Positions 17,979 to 25,596 are shown, counted from the stretch's first letter. The stretch: DNA of 38,775 bases from Actinomycetota bacterium (GCA_016870395.1 VGBT01000022.1:1-38775); one strand, 5' to 3'. Numbers and translations are program-made. The notes: generated by a model from the letters alone, not told the origin.

Positions 17979-18265
17979 TGGCTTCGATCCCGCATCCTGC
18001 CGAGGACCTGCTCGGCTCGAACGCACTCACCCACCTGGTCACGCTCAACGACGACGAGACCCCCCAGGTCTCGGTCGTCTGGTGCGGGGTACGCGGCGAC
18101 GAGATCATGTTCGTGTCCGAGGCGGCGACCCGGAAGGTCCGGAACCTGCGTCGGGACCCGCGAGTCCTGCTCTCGATCGAGGACGAGGAGGGCAACCTGC
18201 GCGGCCGCCGCGGCGCGAGCGCACCGGCCACCGCCTGGAAGTTCACGTCGTGGCCCGGAGCGTGA
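17978..18265 (+). pseudogene. PPOX-class F420-dependent split-barrel protein, C-terminally truncated
   Basis: The first ~75 residues are a normal pyridoxamine-oxidase-like split barrel: FLGSN-type opening (EDLLGSNALTHLVTLNDDETPQVSVVW), EIMFVSEAATRKVRNLRRDPRVLLSIEDEEGN. After EDEEGN the sequence becomes Arg/Ala-rich and stops at 95 residues, whereas family members run to about 130-145. A trace of the missing strand (HVVARSVTA, cf. a usual LVV.G.A.VT) appears in another frame near 18240. The 3' part has therefore been lost by frameshift and deletion, and the join abuts the 3' end of an opposite-strand ORF. Confidence 0.65.
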
Positions 18266-18279
18266 CGGCGCGGCCCGTC

Positions 18280-18408
18280 CTGGCCCTGGCCGGTCAGCGA
18301 GCTGCTTGATCTCCCGGTCGATCTCACGGGTCTGCCGCTCCGCGGCCTTGCTGAGCCGTTCGAGGAGCTGCTCGACCCCACCGACAGTGATGCGTGATCC
18401 AGCCATCG
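18280..18408 (-). pseudogene. Truncated small coiled-coil ORF
   Basis: An ATG at 18408 preceded by an excellent GGGAGGGAGG site opens MAGSRITVGGVEQLLERLSK, continuing with a Glu/Arg-rich heptad-like helix to about residue 40. Downstream the frame runs only into the antisense of the truncated F420-type gene, so the true 3' end seems deleted. The left boundary is approximate. Function unknown. Confidence 0.4.
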
Positions 18409-18488
18409 CTACCTCCCTCCCTGCGTCTCGAACCCGCCGTACGGTGCCCGACGTCCGTCGACCAGGTGCGGAAGTCCCGAATCGCAGC

Positions 18489-19250
18489 TCAAGGCTGGAG
18501 GAGCCGGCCGAGCCGCCGGCCCGCGACCCACAGCCCCACGACCCCCATGACCGCCAGGTAGCAGGCATGGCCGAGCAGGGCCCAGCTGACGTCGCCGAGG
18601 ATCAGTGAGCGCTCCAGCGCGACGCCCTGGTACAGCGGGGTGCAGCGCACCACGATCTGCAGCCCGGTCGGGTACTCCGAGATCGGGAAGAACGTCGCCG
18701 AAAAGAGGAACAGCGGGATCAGCACGATGCCCACGTAGTCGAAGTCGACGAAGGACCGCATCCAGGTCGTCGCCGCCATCCCGGCACCGGCGAACGCGAA
18801 GCCGATCAGCATCGCGACGGGCACGGCAAGCACCGCCCACGGCGAGGCGACGAGACCGAACGCGAGCAGCAGCGCGAAGAACGCGGTCGAGTAGATCGTG
18901 CCGCGCAGCAGCGCCCACGTGAGCTCCCCCATCGCAACGTCGGTCGGACCGAGCGGGGTCGCGAGCATCGCGTCGAAGCTCTTCGAGTACTTGTACTTGA
19001 AGAAGAAGTTGAACGTCGTGTCGAACACCGCGCCGTTCATCGCGGAGACCGCGAGCAGCGCGGGCGCGACGAAGGCCTGGTACGACACCGTCTCGCCGCC
19101 GACGTGCACGTCGCCGACCAGCTCCCCCACCCCCACGCCGATCGAGAGCAGGAAGAACACGGGCTCCGCGAAGCCCGAGAGGAAGACGAGCCACATCCGC
19201 TTGTACGCGAGGAAGTCGCGCTCGACGACGTGCAGGAACAGCGCGCTCAT
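18489..19250 (-). CDS. ABC-2 type transporter permease (second of pair)
   Basis: A 253-residue integral membrane protein with about six helices (FLLSIGVGVG, AFVAPALLAVSAMNGAVFD, STAFFALLLAFGLVA, VLAVPVAMLIGFAFAGAG, YVGIVLIPLFLFSATFFPIS, LGHACYLAVMGVVGLWVAG). The ABC-2 signature of NodJ/DrrB-like exporters, LFLFSATFFPISEYPTGLQ, lies before the last helices. It works with the ATPase and the other permease upstream on the same strand to export a lipid, polysaccharide or drug-like substrate. The substrate cannot be inferred. Confidence 0.9.
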   Translation of the reverse strand: MSALFLHVVERDFLAYKRMWLVFLSGFAEPVFFLLSIGVGVGELVGDVHVGGETVSYQAFVAPALLAVSAMNGAVFDTTFNFFFKYKYSKSFDAMLATPLGPTDVAMGELTWALLRGTIYSTAFFALLLAFGLVASPWAVLAVPVAMLIGFAFAGAGMAATTWMRSFVDFDYVGIVLIPLFLFSATFFPISEYPTGLQIVVRCTPLYQGVALERSLILGDVSWALLGHACYLAVMGVVGLWVAGRRLGRLLQP

Positions 19251-19278
19251 GGTGCTCGCTCCAGGCTCCCGGCCGGGC

Positions 19279-20049
19279 TCATGCCGTCAACCTCGCGTCG
19301 AAGCTGCGGATGCCCCACAGCCAGCCGACCCAGAGGAAGCCGACGAGGAACGCGAGGTGCGCGAGGTCGACGGCCTCGAGCATGCCGGTCGTCGACGCAC
19401 GGCACAGCTCCACGCCGTGCCAGAGCGGCGAGGCCCAGGCGCAGACCTGGAGCCAGCCGGGCAGCTGGTCGATCGGGAAGAAGGTGCCCGAGACGAGGAA
19501 GAGCGGCAGGATGCCGAGCCGCATGATGAGCGGGAACCGCAGGTCCACCTCCTGGGTCGCGGCGTACGCGGCGAGCATCGCCGCGAACCCGGCCGCGGTC
19601 AGCGCGGCCGAAGGGATCGCCAGCACGCCCCATGCCGACGGGATCGCACCGAGCAACGCGGCGACGACGAGGAACACGGTCGCGCCGAGCCCCGCGCGCA
19701 TCGCGGTCCAGGCGACCGAGCCGGTGTACACGTCGCGCGGGCGCAACGGCGTGGCGACCATCCCGTGGTACCACCGGATCCACTTCATCCCTGCCATCAC
19801 CGGCCAGAGCGAGTCGGCCGCGGCGGCCTGCATCGCGGCGGCGGCCATGAGCCCGGGCGCGACGAACTCGACGTACGGGAGCCCGGCGACCTCCCCCTGG
19901 TTCTCGGTGATGAGGCTGCCGAGCCCGAAGCCGAGCGCGGCGAGGTACAGGAGCGGGTTGAGCACGTAGCCGAACAGCGTCCCCCGCCAGAACCGCTTGA
20001 ACACCTGCGCCTCGTGCTCGACGACGCGCAGCGCGAGCGGGGCGCTCAT
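19279..20049 (-). CDS. ABC-2 type transporter permease (first of pair)
   Basis: A 256-residue permease paralogous to its downstream neighbour. Both share the layout RxxxxxNPLLYLAALGFGLGSLI, then FVAPGLMAAAAMQ, then MVATPLRPRDV, and LPLFLVSGTFFPIDQLPGWLQ before the last helix pair. Two different permeases with one ATPase suggest a heterodimeric NodIJ/DrrAB-like exporter. The start ATG at 20049 lies 31 bp after the ATPase stop, so the three genes form one operon. Confidence 0.9.
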   Translation of the reverse strand: MSAPLALRVVEHEAQVFKRFWRGTLFGYVLNPLLYLAALGFGLGSLITENQGEVAGLPYVEFVAPGLMAAAAMQAAAADSLWPVMAGMKWIRWYHGMVATPLRPRDVYTGSVAWTAMRAGLGATVFLVVAALLGAIPSAWGVLAIPSAALTAAGFAAMLAAYAATQEVDLRFPLIMRLGILPLFLVSGTFFPIDQLPGWLQVCAWASPLWHGVELCRASTTGMLEAVDLAHLAFLVGFLWVGWLWGIRSFDARLTA

Positions 20050-20080
20050 CGCTGCTCCTCCCCGGGTCGCTCGGCGCGCA

Positions 20081-21013
20081 TCACTCCTCCAGGCTCCGTC
20101 CGGTGAGGGTGAGGAACACGTCCTCGAGCGTGCTTCGCCGCACCAGCAGCGACTCGGGGTGCGGGCCGTCGGAGGTGAGCCGCTCGACGTCGGCATCGCC
20201 GTCGGCGGTGTAGACGAGCACCCGGTCGGGCAGCACCTCGCGCCGCTCGCCGACCTGCTCGAGGCGCGCGAGCGCGGCGTGCTGCGCGTGCTCGTCGGCG
20301 AAGCGCAGCTCCACCACGTCTCGGGTGGAGTGGCGGTCGATGAGCGCGCGCGGCGAGCCCTCGGCGACGATGCGGCCGCCGTCCATGATCACGAGCCGGT
20401 CGCAGAGCTGTTCGGCCTCGTCCATGTAGTGGGTGGTGAGCACGAGCGTCGCGCCGCTCCGCTTGAGCCGGTAGAGCCGCTCCCACACCAGGTGGCGCGC
20501 CTGGGGGTCGAGGCCGGTCGTCGGCTCGTCGAGCAGCACCAGCTCGGGCTGGTTCACGAGCGAGCGCGCGATGGTCAGCCGGCGGCGCATGCCGCCCGAG
20601 AGGGCGTCGACCCGATCGTCGCGCCGGTCTGTGAGCTGCACGAACTCGAGCAGCTCGTCGGCGCGCCGACGGGTCTCGGCACGCGACAGGCCGAAGTAGC
20701 GGCCGTAGATGAGGACGTTGTCGCGGACGGTGAGCTCCAGGTCGAGCGTGTCGTCCTGAGGGACCACGCCGAGCCGGGCGCGGATCGCCGACCCCTCGGT
20801 CGCCGGGTCCATGCCCAGCACCGACAGCGCGCCGCCGTCGCGCTGGGACACGCAGGCGATCATCCGCATGGTGGAGGTCTTGCCGGCTCCGTTCGGGCCG
20901 AGGAAGCCGAAGGCCTCGCCGGGCTGCACCTGCACGTCGAGGTGGTCGACCGCGGTGAAGTCGCCGAAGCGCTTGACGAGGCCGCGAGCGTCGATGAGGG
21001 GGGTCTCGGACAC
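20081..21013 (-). CDS. ABC transporter ATP-binding protein (DrrA/NodI-like)
   Basis: A 310-residue ATPase that powers the two permeases. Walker A is GPNGAGKTS (~39-47). The Q-loop region is VVPQDDTLD, the signature LSGGMRRRL, Walker B LVLLDEPTTGLD, and the switch His TTHYMDEAE. A ~85-residue C-terminal extension ends with STLEDVFLTLTGRSLEE, the typical ending of DrrA/NodI ATPases. The start is the GTG at 21013, since a TAGGTT -10 box lies 8 nt upstream. An in-frame ATG further upstream would add only unconserved residues. Confidence 0.93.
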   Translation of the reverse strand: MSETPLIDARGLVKRFGDFTAVDHLDVQVQPGEAFGFLGPNGAGKTSTMRMIACVSQRDGGALSVLGMDPATEGSAIRARLGVVPQDDTLDLELTVRDNVLIYGRYFGLSRAETRRRADELLEFVQLTDRRDDRVDALSGGMRRRLTIARSLVNQPELVLLDEPTTGLDPQARHLVWERLYRLKRSGATLVLTTHYMDEAEQLCDRLVIMDGGRIVAEGSPRALIDRHSTRDVVELRFADEHAQHAALARLEQVGERREVLPDRVLVYTADGDADVERLTSDGPHPESLLVRRSTLEDVFLTLTGRSLEE

Positions 21014-21021
21014 GACCAAGC

Positions 21022-21027
21022 AACCTA
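21022..21027 (-). promoter_or_regulatory. -10 element of a leaderless start (ABC operon)
   Basis: TAGGTT on the minus strand ends 8 nt before the GTG at 21013. This supports that start and a leaderless operon transcript. Confidence 0.45.
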
Positions 21028-21143
21028 CCGGCCGGCGCACCCAACCGGGAGCGGATTCCTGCCCCACACCCCGCGTCGGTGATCCAGATCGTCGCTACGA
21101 CAGGTTGGATCACCAACGTGGCGATGCCCGACCCGCCTGCCGG

Positions 21144-21692
21144 TCAGTCCCTGCCGTTCCCCTTGCCGTGATCGCCGCCGTGGCCAGCTGACGGTGCTGT
21201 GGGCGGCGCCGGCGCGTCGTGCTCCGCCTCGACGTCGTCGGGCGCCTCCACCTCCACGGGCTCCGCGGTCGGCGTCGTCTCATCGGCGTCGTCGGCGTCC
21301 GGGGCGTCGTCGACCCGGTCGCACTCGCCCTCGTGGTCGTGCGCGGCCAGGCCCACCGACGCTCCGTGTTCAGGTCCGGGCGAGGTCGCGTGCGCGACCG
21401 CCGACACCCGCTGGCCGTGGTTCTGGCACTCGGCCTCCGGGTCGGCCAGGTCGGCAGGATCCTCGGCCGAGTCCTCACCGGGCACCGAGGTGGTCGTCGT
21501 GGGGTCCTCGGCCGCCGTGGTGGTCGTGTCGCCCGGCGGGGTCGTGGAGGTCGGATCCGAGGCCACGGTGCCCGGTCCGGCACCGTCGTCGACCGCCGTC
21601 GCCGCGGCGGCAACCCCTCCCAGCGACACCAGCGCGATCACGACGATCGCCGCCTTGGTCTTCAGCCCCCCGAGCAGCCATGCCGGCATCAC
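21144..21692 (-). CDS. Exported Thr/Asp/Glu-rich low-complexity protein
   Basis: A 182-residue protein of unknown function. The N terminus is a signal peptide or anchor (WLLGGLKTKAAIVVIALVSLGGVAAAATA). The rest is low-complexity: Thr/Pro/Asp linkers (PTSTTPPGDTTTTAAEDPTT), a short segment with two Cys (AECQNHGQRVS and GECDRVDD), then an acidic, Pro/Ala-rich and His/Gly-rich tail (GHGGDHGKGNG). Such proteins occur at actinobacterial cell surfaces; metal binding through the His/acidic tail is possible but speculative. Two ATGs (21692, 21689) are in tandem after a GGAGCGACGTG site. It is divergent from the His-rich membrane gene across a 170-bp gap with a strong dyad. Confidence 0.65.
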   Translation of the reverse strand: MMPAWLLGGLKTKAAIVVIALVSLGGVAAAATAVDDGAGPGTVASDPTSTTPPGDTTTTAAEDPTTTTSVPGEDSAEDPADLADPEAECQNHGQRVSAVAHATSPGPEHGASVGLAAHDHEGECDRVDDAPDADDADETTPTAEPVEVEAPDDVEAEHDAPAPPTAPSAGHGGDHGKGNGRD

Positions 21693-21710
21693 GTCGCTCC
21701 TGTTCGCGGT

Positions 21711-21730
21711 CCGATACCAGAAGGTATCGG
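21711..21730. promoter_or_regulatory. Perfect 8-bp dyad between divergent genes (operator candidate)
   Basis: The inverted repeat CCGATACC (21711-21718) and GGTATCGG (21723-21730), separated by AGAA, lies 19 bp upstream of the exported-protein start (21692) and 132 bp before the divergent membrane-protein start (21863). Size, symmetry and position suit a dimeric repressor or activator site. The regulator is not identified, and none is encoded next to it. Confidence 0.5.
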
Positions 21731-21862
21731 CCGGTCAGCCCCGTGTTCCGCAGTAGCTGCCAACGAATTCTCGGCAAAGCCGAGCGGTGCCCGGCCGAAC
21801 CGGCGTTGCCGCTGCGTCGGGATAGGAGCGGTACCATGCGGTGAGCGTCGGCATCCAGGGGG

Positions 21863-23077
21863 ATGATGGCCACCGCCACCGCAGCACCCACTACAGCATC
21901 CACCGCGCCGGTCGTCACGGATGATCGGTCACGCACCATCGCTCTCGCGCCCGCGCTGGCCGTCGCGGCGTTCGCGTCGCTCGGGGCCGGCGCCATCCAC
22001 GCCGCGGCGATCGGCGTCCACAGCGAGCACCGCCAGGCCGTGATCGCATTCACGATCGTCGCGGCGATCCAGCTCGGCTGGGGCGTGCTCGCGCTGATGT
22101 CCTCGAACCGCGCGGTTCCGCTCGCCGGCGCGGTCGCCAACGCGGCGATCCTCGCCGGCTGGGTGCTGGCCAAGACGAACGGGATCGGTTTCGTCGACGG
22201 GCTCGAGACCGTCGAAGACGTGCAGCTCGCCGACGCGCTGGCCGCGACCCTCGCCGCGATCGCCGTCGTCGGCGCCGGGCTCGCGCTCCTGCGCCGCAGC
22301 CGCGCCACCGCGACGTCCTCCCCCGTGCTCATGGGCATCGCGCTCGCCACCGCGATGGTGACGATCCCGGGCATGGTCGCGGCCGGCAGCCATGCGCACG
22401 CCGGCGGCCACGATGGGGCGGCAAACGACAGCCGAGCGCACCACGGCACCGGGCCTCACGTGGAGACCGAGCCGGTCGCGGCGGTCGCGCCGAAGCCTTA
22501 CGACCCCACGAAGCCGATCGACCTGGGCGGGGTCCCCGGCGTCACCCCCGAGCAGCAGGCACGAGCCGAGAACCTGATCGCGATCACGCTGCTGCGCCTC
22601 CCGCAGTTCGCCGACCCGGCAGTGGCCGAGGCCGCGGGCTACCGCTCGATCGGCGACGCCGCGACCGGCGACGAGCACTACGTCAACACCGCGCTGTTCG
22701 ACGACGGTCGCATCCTGAATCCCGACTTCCCCGAGTCGCTCGTGTACCAGCCCGACGGCCAGGGCGGCAAGAAGCTCGGGGCGGCGATGTACATGATGCC
22801 CACCGGCTCGACGCTGGCCGACGTCCCCGACATCGGCGGCAAGCTCACCCAGTGGCACATCCACAACAACCTCTGCTTCACGTCGAGCGGCCGCGTCGCG
22901 GGCCTCACCGACGCGCAGGGCGCGTGCCAGGCCGGGCTCAACAAGGGCACCGAGGCCCCCATGATCCACGTGTGGATCATCCCACACAAGTGCGGGCCGT
23001 TCGCCGCGCTCGAAGGCGTCGGCGCCGGCCAGATCGCCGAAGGCGAAACACGCCTCTGCGACCACGCCCACAGCTGA
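21863..23077 (+). CDS. Polytopic membrane protein with His-rich extracytoplasmic domain
   Basis: A 404-residue protein. The first ~185 residues hold about five membrane helices (ALAPALAVAAFASLGAGAIH, AVIAFTIVAAIQLGWGVLAL, ALAATLAAIAVVGAGLALL, MGIALATAMVTIPGMVAAG). A His-rich stretch follows (SHAHAGGHDG, RAHHGTGPHVE). The C-terminal ~200 residues form a conserved-looking domain, with LPQFADPAVAEAAGYRSIGD, AMYMMPTG, QWHIHNNLCF, APMIHVWIIPHKCGPFAALEG and a final CDHAHS. The repeated His and Cys positions suggest a metal (Cu or Zn) site outside the membrane. I do not recognise a named family. Two ATGs (21863, 21866) follow a GGGGGATG context. Confidence 0.75.
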   Translation: MMATATAAPTTASTAPVVTDDRSRTIALAPALAVAAFASLGAGAIHAAAIGVHSEHRQAVIAFTIVAAIQLGWGVLALMSSNRAVPLAGAVANAAILAGWVLAKTNGIGFVDGLETVEDVQLADALAATLAAIAVVGAGLALLRRSRATATSSPVLMGIALATAMVTIPGMVAAGSHAHAGGHDGAANDSRAHHGTGPHVETEPVAAVAPKPYDPTKPIDLGGVPGVTPEQQARAENLIAITLLRLPQFADPAVAEAAGYRSIGDAATGDEHYVNTALFDDGRILNPDFPESLVYQPDGQGGKKLGAAMYMMPTGSTLADVPDIGGKLTQWHIHNNLCFTSSGRVAGLTDAQGACQAGLNKGTEAPMIHVWIIPHKCGPFAALEGVGAGQIAEGETRLCDHAHS

Positions 23078-23102
23078 GTGCCGCGCGGGTCGCGCGCGGC
23101 AC
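23078..23102 (+). terminator. Strong 10-bp hairpin after the membrane-protein stop
   Basis: GTGCCGCGCG (23078-23087) and CGCGCGGCAC (23093-23102) form a perfect 10-bp stem with a 5-nt GGTCG loop, starting one base after the TGA. There is no U-tract. The hairpin ends directly at the TAGGTT -10 box of the next gene, so it may act both as terminator and as part of the next promoter. Confidence 0.6.
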
Positions 23103-23108
23103 TAGGTT
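23103..23108 (+). promoter_or_regulatory. -10 element of a leaderless start (split-barrel gene)
   Basis: TAGGTT is followed by 7 nt and the ATG at 23116, directly after the terminator-like hairpin. Confidence 0.45.
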
Positions 23109-23115
23109 GCGCGCC

Positions 23116-23676
23116 ATGGACGAGTTCTCGCGTGTCGCACCGGCATTCGTGGACATGGCGCACCGCATCGTGTGGTGCACCGCGGCGACCGTCGATAGCG
23201 AGAACCGTCCCCGCTCGCGGGTCCTGCACCCGATCTGGTGCTGGGACGGTGGCGAGCTCACCGGCTGGATCGCGACCGGGCCGACGCCGATCAAGCGCGC
23301 GCATCTCGCGCACAGCCCTCACGTGTCGTGCGGGTACTGGGCGCCAGACCACGACACGTGTGTCGCCGAGTGCGACACCGAGTGGTTCCTCGACGACGAG
23401 ACCTGCACGATGGTCTGGGACCTCTTCGCGAACAGCCCGGCCCCGGTCGGCTACGACCCGTCGATCATCCCGCAGTGGAACCATCCGACCGACGAAGCGT
23501 TCGCCGCGTTGCGGCTGACTCCGTGGCACCTCCGCGTCTTTCCCGGGAGCGTGCTCATGGGCCAGGGCGGGGACGTGCTCACCTGGACCCGTCGGCACCA
23601 ATCCGCGATCGGTCGAGCCGAGGTGCTCGAGACGCTCGAGGATCTGCGCGGCGAGTGGCCGCGTGGTCGCTGCTGA
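23116..23676 (+). CDS. Pyridoxamine-5'-phosphate-oxidase-like split-barrel flavoprotein
   Basis: A 186-residue FMN/F420-binding split-barrel protein. Early strands read IVWCTAATVDSENRPRSRVLHPIWCWDGGELTGWIATGPTPIKRAHLAHSPHVSCGYW, the typical order of cofactor-phosphate-contacting Arg/Ser/Thr and Lys residues. A central variable insert (CDTEWFLDDETCTMVWDLFANSPAPVGYDPS) is followed by LRLTPWHLRVF and a short tail. Substrate unknown. It is monocistronic with its own -10 box. Confidence 0.8.
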   Translation: MDEFSRVAPAFVDMAHRIVWCTAATVDSENRPRSRVLHPIWCWDGGELTGWIATGPTPIKRAHLAHSPHVSCGYWAPDHDTCVAECDTEWFLDDETCTMVWDLFANSPAPVGYDPSIIPQWNHPTDEAFAALRLTPWHLRVFPGSVLMGQGGDVLTWTRRHQSAIGRAEVLETLEDLRGEWPRGRC

Positions 23677-23936
23677 CAGCAGCTTGCGTGTCGAGCTGGT
23701 CGCCGGCCACGAGCATCCGCGCTCCGATCAGCCGGCGCACGGCGCAGCCACGACGGCGACGCGCGGGCCCCGATCGACCGCGGCCTCCGCCATCGCCCGA
23801 AGTCGGTAGGTGCACCGGCGCGGTGTGCAAGAAGCCGACGACGTTCTTCGCCGCACCCTAGGCAAGGGGCTGACGTCGTGGGACGGCATTTCGCCGGTGT
23901 GGGCCGTGACGGAGCCCTTGCCCGGGCCCGCTGCGC
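23677..23936. other. Gap without a recognisable gene
   Basis: About 260 bp between the split-barrel gene and the promoter of the crotonase gene. Short frames are open on both strands, but none has a convincing start, ribosome site or family motif. Given the number of decayed genes nearby it may be relic coding DNA. Confidence 0.5.
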
Positions 23937-23942
23937 TATTTT
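23937..23942 (+). promoter_or_regulatory. -10 element of a leaderless start (crotonase)
   Basis: TATTTT, unusually AT-rich for this window, is followed by 7 nt and the ATG at 23950. It fixes that start over the upstream in-frame GTG. Confidence 0.5.
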
Positions 23943-23949
23943 CCCCGCG

Positions 23950-24648
23950 ATGAGCGAAGACGGGATCGCCATCGAAGCGCTGGGGTCGGTCAAGGTGGTG
24001 CACCTCGACGACGGCAAGGCCAACGCCTTCTCGAAGGCGCGCATCGCCACCATCAAGGCCGCGGTGCTCGAGGCCGAGGCCGACGACGCCACCGGCGCCG
24101 TGGTCGTCCACGGCCGGCCCGGGTGCTTCTCCGGCGGCTTCGACCTCGGCGTGATGCGGGGTGGCGACGCGGGCGCGATCCTCGACCTCGTCTCCGACGG
24201 CGGCGATCTTGTGCGCACCTGCTATGGGGCGGGCGTCCCGGTGGTCGCCGCGTGCACGGGCCACGCAGTCGCGGCCGGCGCCCTGCTGCTGCTCGGCTGC
24301 GACATGCGCGTCGGCGCGGACCTCGACGCGAAGATCGGGCTGCCCGAGGTGACGATCCAGATGGCACTGCCGCAGTGGGCGATCTCGATGGCGACCGAGC
24401 GCCTGAGCCGCCGCCACCTGCAGCGCGCCACCGCCAACGGTCGCATGACCGGCCCGGCGGAGGCGGTCGACGTCGGCTACCTCGACGAGGTCGTCGCGCC
24501 CGACGCGGTGCTCGACCGAGCCGTCGAGATCGCGACCGAGCTCGCCACGACACTGCACAACCCGTCGTACCGGGCGATCGTCGCGGCCCAGCGCGGCCCG
24601 CTGCTCGAACGCCTCGACGCCGAGATCGCCGGCGACCGCATCATCTGA
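23950..24648 (+). CDS. Enoyl-CoA hydratase/isomerase (crotonase) family
   Basis: A 232-residue crotonase. The oxyanion-hole segments are VVHGRPGCFSGGFDLGVM (~55-72) and GHAVAAGALLLLGCDMRVG (~103-121), and GLPEVTIQMALPQWA carries the Glu usually used in hydratase/isomerase chemistry. The protein is slightly shorter than the typical 255-260 residues because the C-terminal helix is trimmed. It probably acts on an acyl-CoA in fatty-acid or related catabolism. The exact reaction is not inferable; no beta-oxidation partners flank it. Confidence 0.85.
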   Translation: MSEDGIAIEALGSVKVVHLDDGKANAFSKARIATIKAAVLEAEADDATGAVVVHGRPGCFSGGFDLGVMRGGDAGAILDLVSDGGDLVRTCYGAGVPVVAACTGHAVAAGALLLLGCDMRVGADLDAKIGLPEVTIQMALPQWAISMATERLSRRHLQRATANGRMTGPAEAVDVGYLDEVVAPDAVLDRAVEIATELATTLHNPSYRAIVAAQRGPLLERLDAEIAGDRII

Positions 24649-24691
24649 CCGCGACGCCGCTAGGTGAGCTTGGCGACCGAGAGCCGCGGTC
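24647..24691. terminator. Long stem-loop between convergent genes
   Basis: GACCGCG (24647-24653) pairs with CGCGGTC (24685-24691), with a further CGCC/GGCG pairing inside. It sits between the crotonase stop and the stop of the convergent Ddn-like gene at 24701, a position typical of a bidirectional terminator. There is no U-tract. Confidence 0.3.
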
Positions 24692-24700
24692 GGCGGCGAG

Positions 24701-25132
24701 TCAGGCGACCGGTTCGAGGAGCACCAGCGGGATCTCGCGGGTCGTCTTGGTCTGGTAGTCGGCGTAGTTCTTGTGCTTCGCGGTCAGCGCCGGCCACAGG
24801 CGTGCCCGTTCCTCGGCCGCCGCCACCCGCGCGCGCATCGGCCGGCGAGGCCCGCCTTCGAGCGACACCTCCACGTCGGGGTGCTCGCACAGGTTGAGGA
24901 ACCAGGCGGGGTTGGTGTCGTCACCGCCGCGCGACGCGACGATCACGTAGGTCGCGCCCTCCTGCCACGGCGAGGTGAGCATCACCGACCGCGGCTCGCC
25001 GGACTTGCGGCCCGTGGTGGTGAGCTCCAGCACCGGCATCCCCAAGAGGTGCCAGCCGAAGTGTCCGAAGCTCACCTTCAACATCACGCGGTGGACCGCG
25101 TTCATCGTCTTGAGGAACCCGTCGCTCGGCAT
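24701..25132 (-). CDS. Deazaflavin (F420)-dependent nitroreductase-family protein (Ddn-like)
   Basis: A 143-residue Ddn-like split-barrel protein. MPVLELTTTGRKSGEPRSVMLTSPWQEGATYVIVASRGGDDTNPAWFLNL is the classical Ddn core (LTTxGRKSG..R; ASxGGxxxxPxWxxNL), with Lys and Ser contacting the F420 side chain. CEHPDVEVSLEGG and the NYADYQTKTTREIPLVLLEPV ending complete it. Such enzymes reduce quinones or nitro compounds using reduced F420. A TAGGTT -10 box lies 6 nt before the ATG. Confidence 0.88.
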   Translation of the reverse strand: MPSDGFLKTMNAVHRVMLKVSFGHFGWHLLGMPVLELTTTGRKSGEPRSVMLTSPWQEGATYVIVASRGGDDTNPAWFLNLCEHPDVEVSLEGGPRRPMRARVAAAEERARLWPALTAKHKNYADYQTKTTREIPLVLLEPVA

Positions 25133-25138
25133 GCGGCC

Positions 25139-25144
25139 AACCTA
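25139..25144 (-). promoter_or_regulatory. -10 element of a leaderless start (Ddn-like gene)
   Basis: TAGGTT on the minus strand ends 6 nt before the ATG at 25132. Confidence 0.4.
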
Positions 25145-25164
25145 CGCGCCGGCCGGCGGCCGCG

Positions 25165-25584
25165 CTACGGCAACATCCCGTACGCGCGCTCGGGCCGGAA
25201 CCGCACGACGAGCCGTTCGTCGCGCACCATCGCGGCGCGGTACGCATCCCAGTCGTCGTGCTCCCCCGACAGCGACCGGTAGACGGCCACGAGGTCGTCG
25301 ACGGTCGCGTCGTTCGGGTCGGCCGCCACTGGGGTCAGCTCGGCGGTCCCGTCGAGCACCACGTAGGCCCAGAAGTCGTCGCGGCACGCGTACAGCGACG
25401 CCCGCGGGTCGCGAGCGAGGTTCTTGGTCTTGGCCCGCGGCGCGGTCACCGAGATGCGCAGCACCCCCACGTCGTCGACCGTATAGAGGATGTTGGAGAG
25501 CTGGGGACGGCCGCCCCGGCGGATCGTGGTGAGCACGCCCTGGCGCCCGGCGCGCACGAAGTCCATCGCGGTGGAGAGGTCCAT
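25165..25584 (-). CDS. PPOX-class F420-dependent oxidoreductase
   Basis: A 139-residue split-barrel protein of the F420-binding PPOX class. FVRAGRQGVLTTIRRGGRPQLSNILYTVDDVGVLRISVTAPRAKTKNLARDPRASLYAC is the hallmark sequence for this group. The C-terminal half holds the short helix pair VDDLVAVYRSLSGEHDDWDAYRAAM. It is full length, unlike its relative at 17978. It ends with a TAG, showing that TAG serves as a normal stop in this genome. A TAACGT -10 box (25591-25596) lies 6 nt before the start. Confidence 0.88.
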   Translation of the reverse strand: MDLSTAMDFVRAGRQGVLTTIRRGGRPQLSNILYTVDDVGVLRISVTAPRAKTKNLARDPRASLYACRDDFWAYVVLDGTAELTPVAADPNDATVDDLVAVYRSLSGEHDDWDAYRAAMVRDERLVVRFRPERAYGMLP

Positions 25585-25590
25585 GCGGCG

Positions 25591-25596
25591 ACGTTA
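25591..25596 (-). promoter_or_regulatory. -10 element of a leaderless start (PPOX gene)
   Basis: TAACGT on the minus strand ends 6 nt before the ATG at 25584, the same arrangement as at the Ddn-like gene next to it. Confidence 0.4.

Noticed and set aside
18898-20106. Plus-strand open frame of ~400 codons across the ABC permeases
   Set aside because: Antisense of two clear membrane proteins, with no recognisable motifs of its own.
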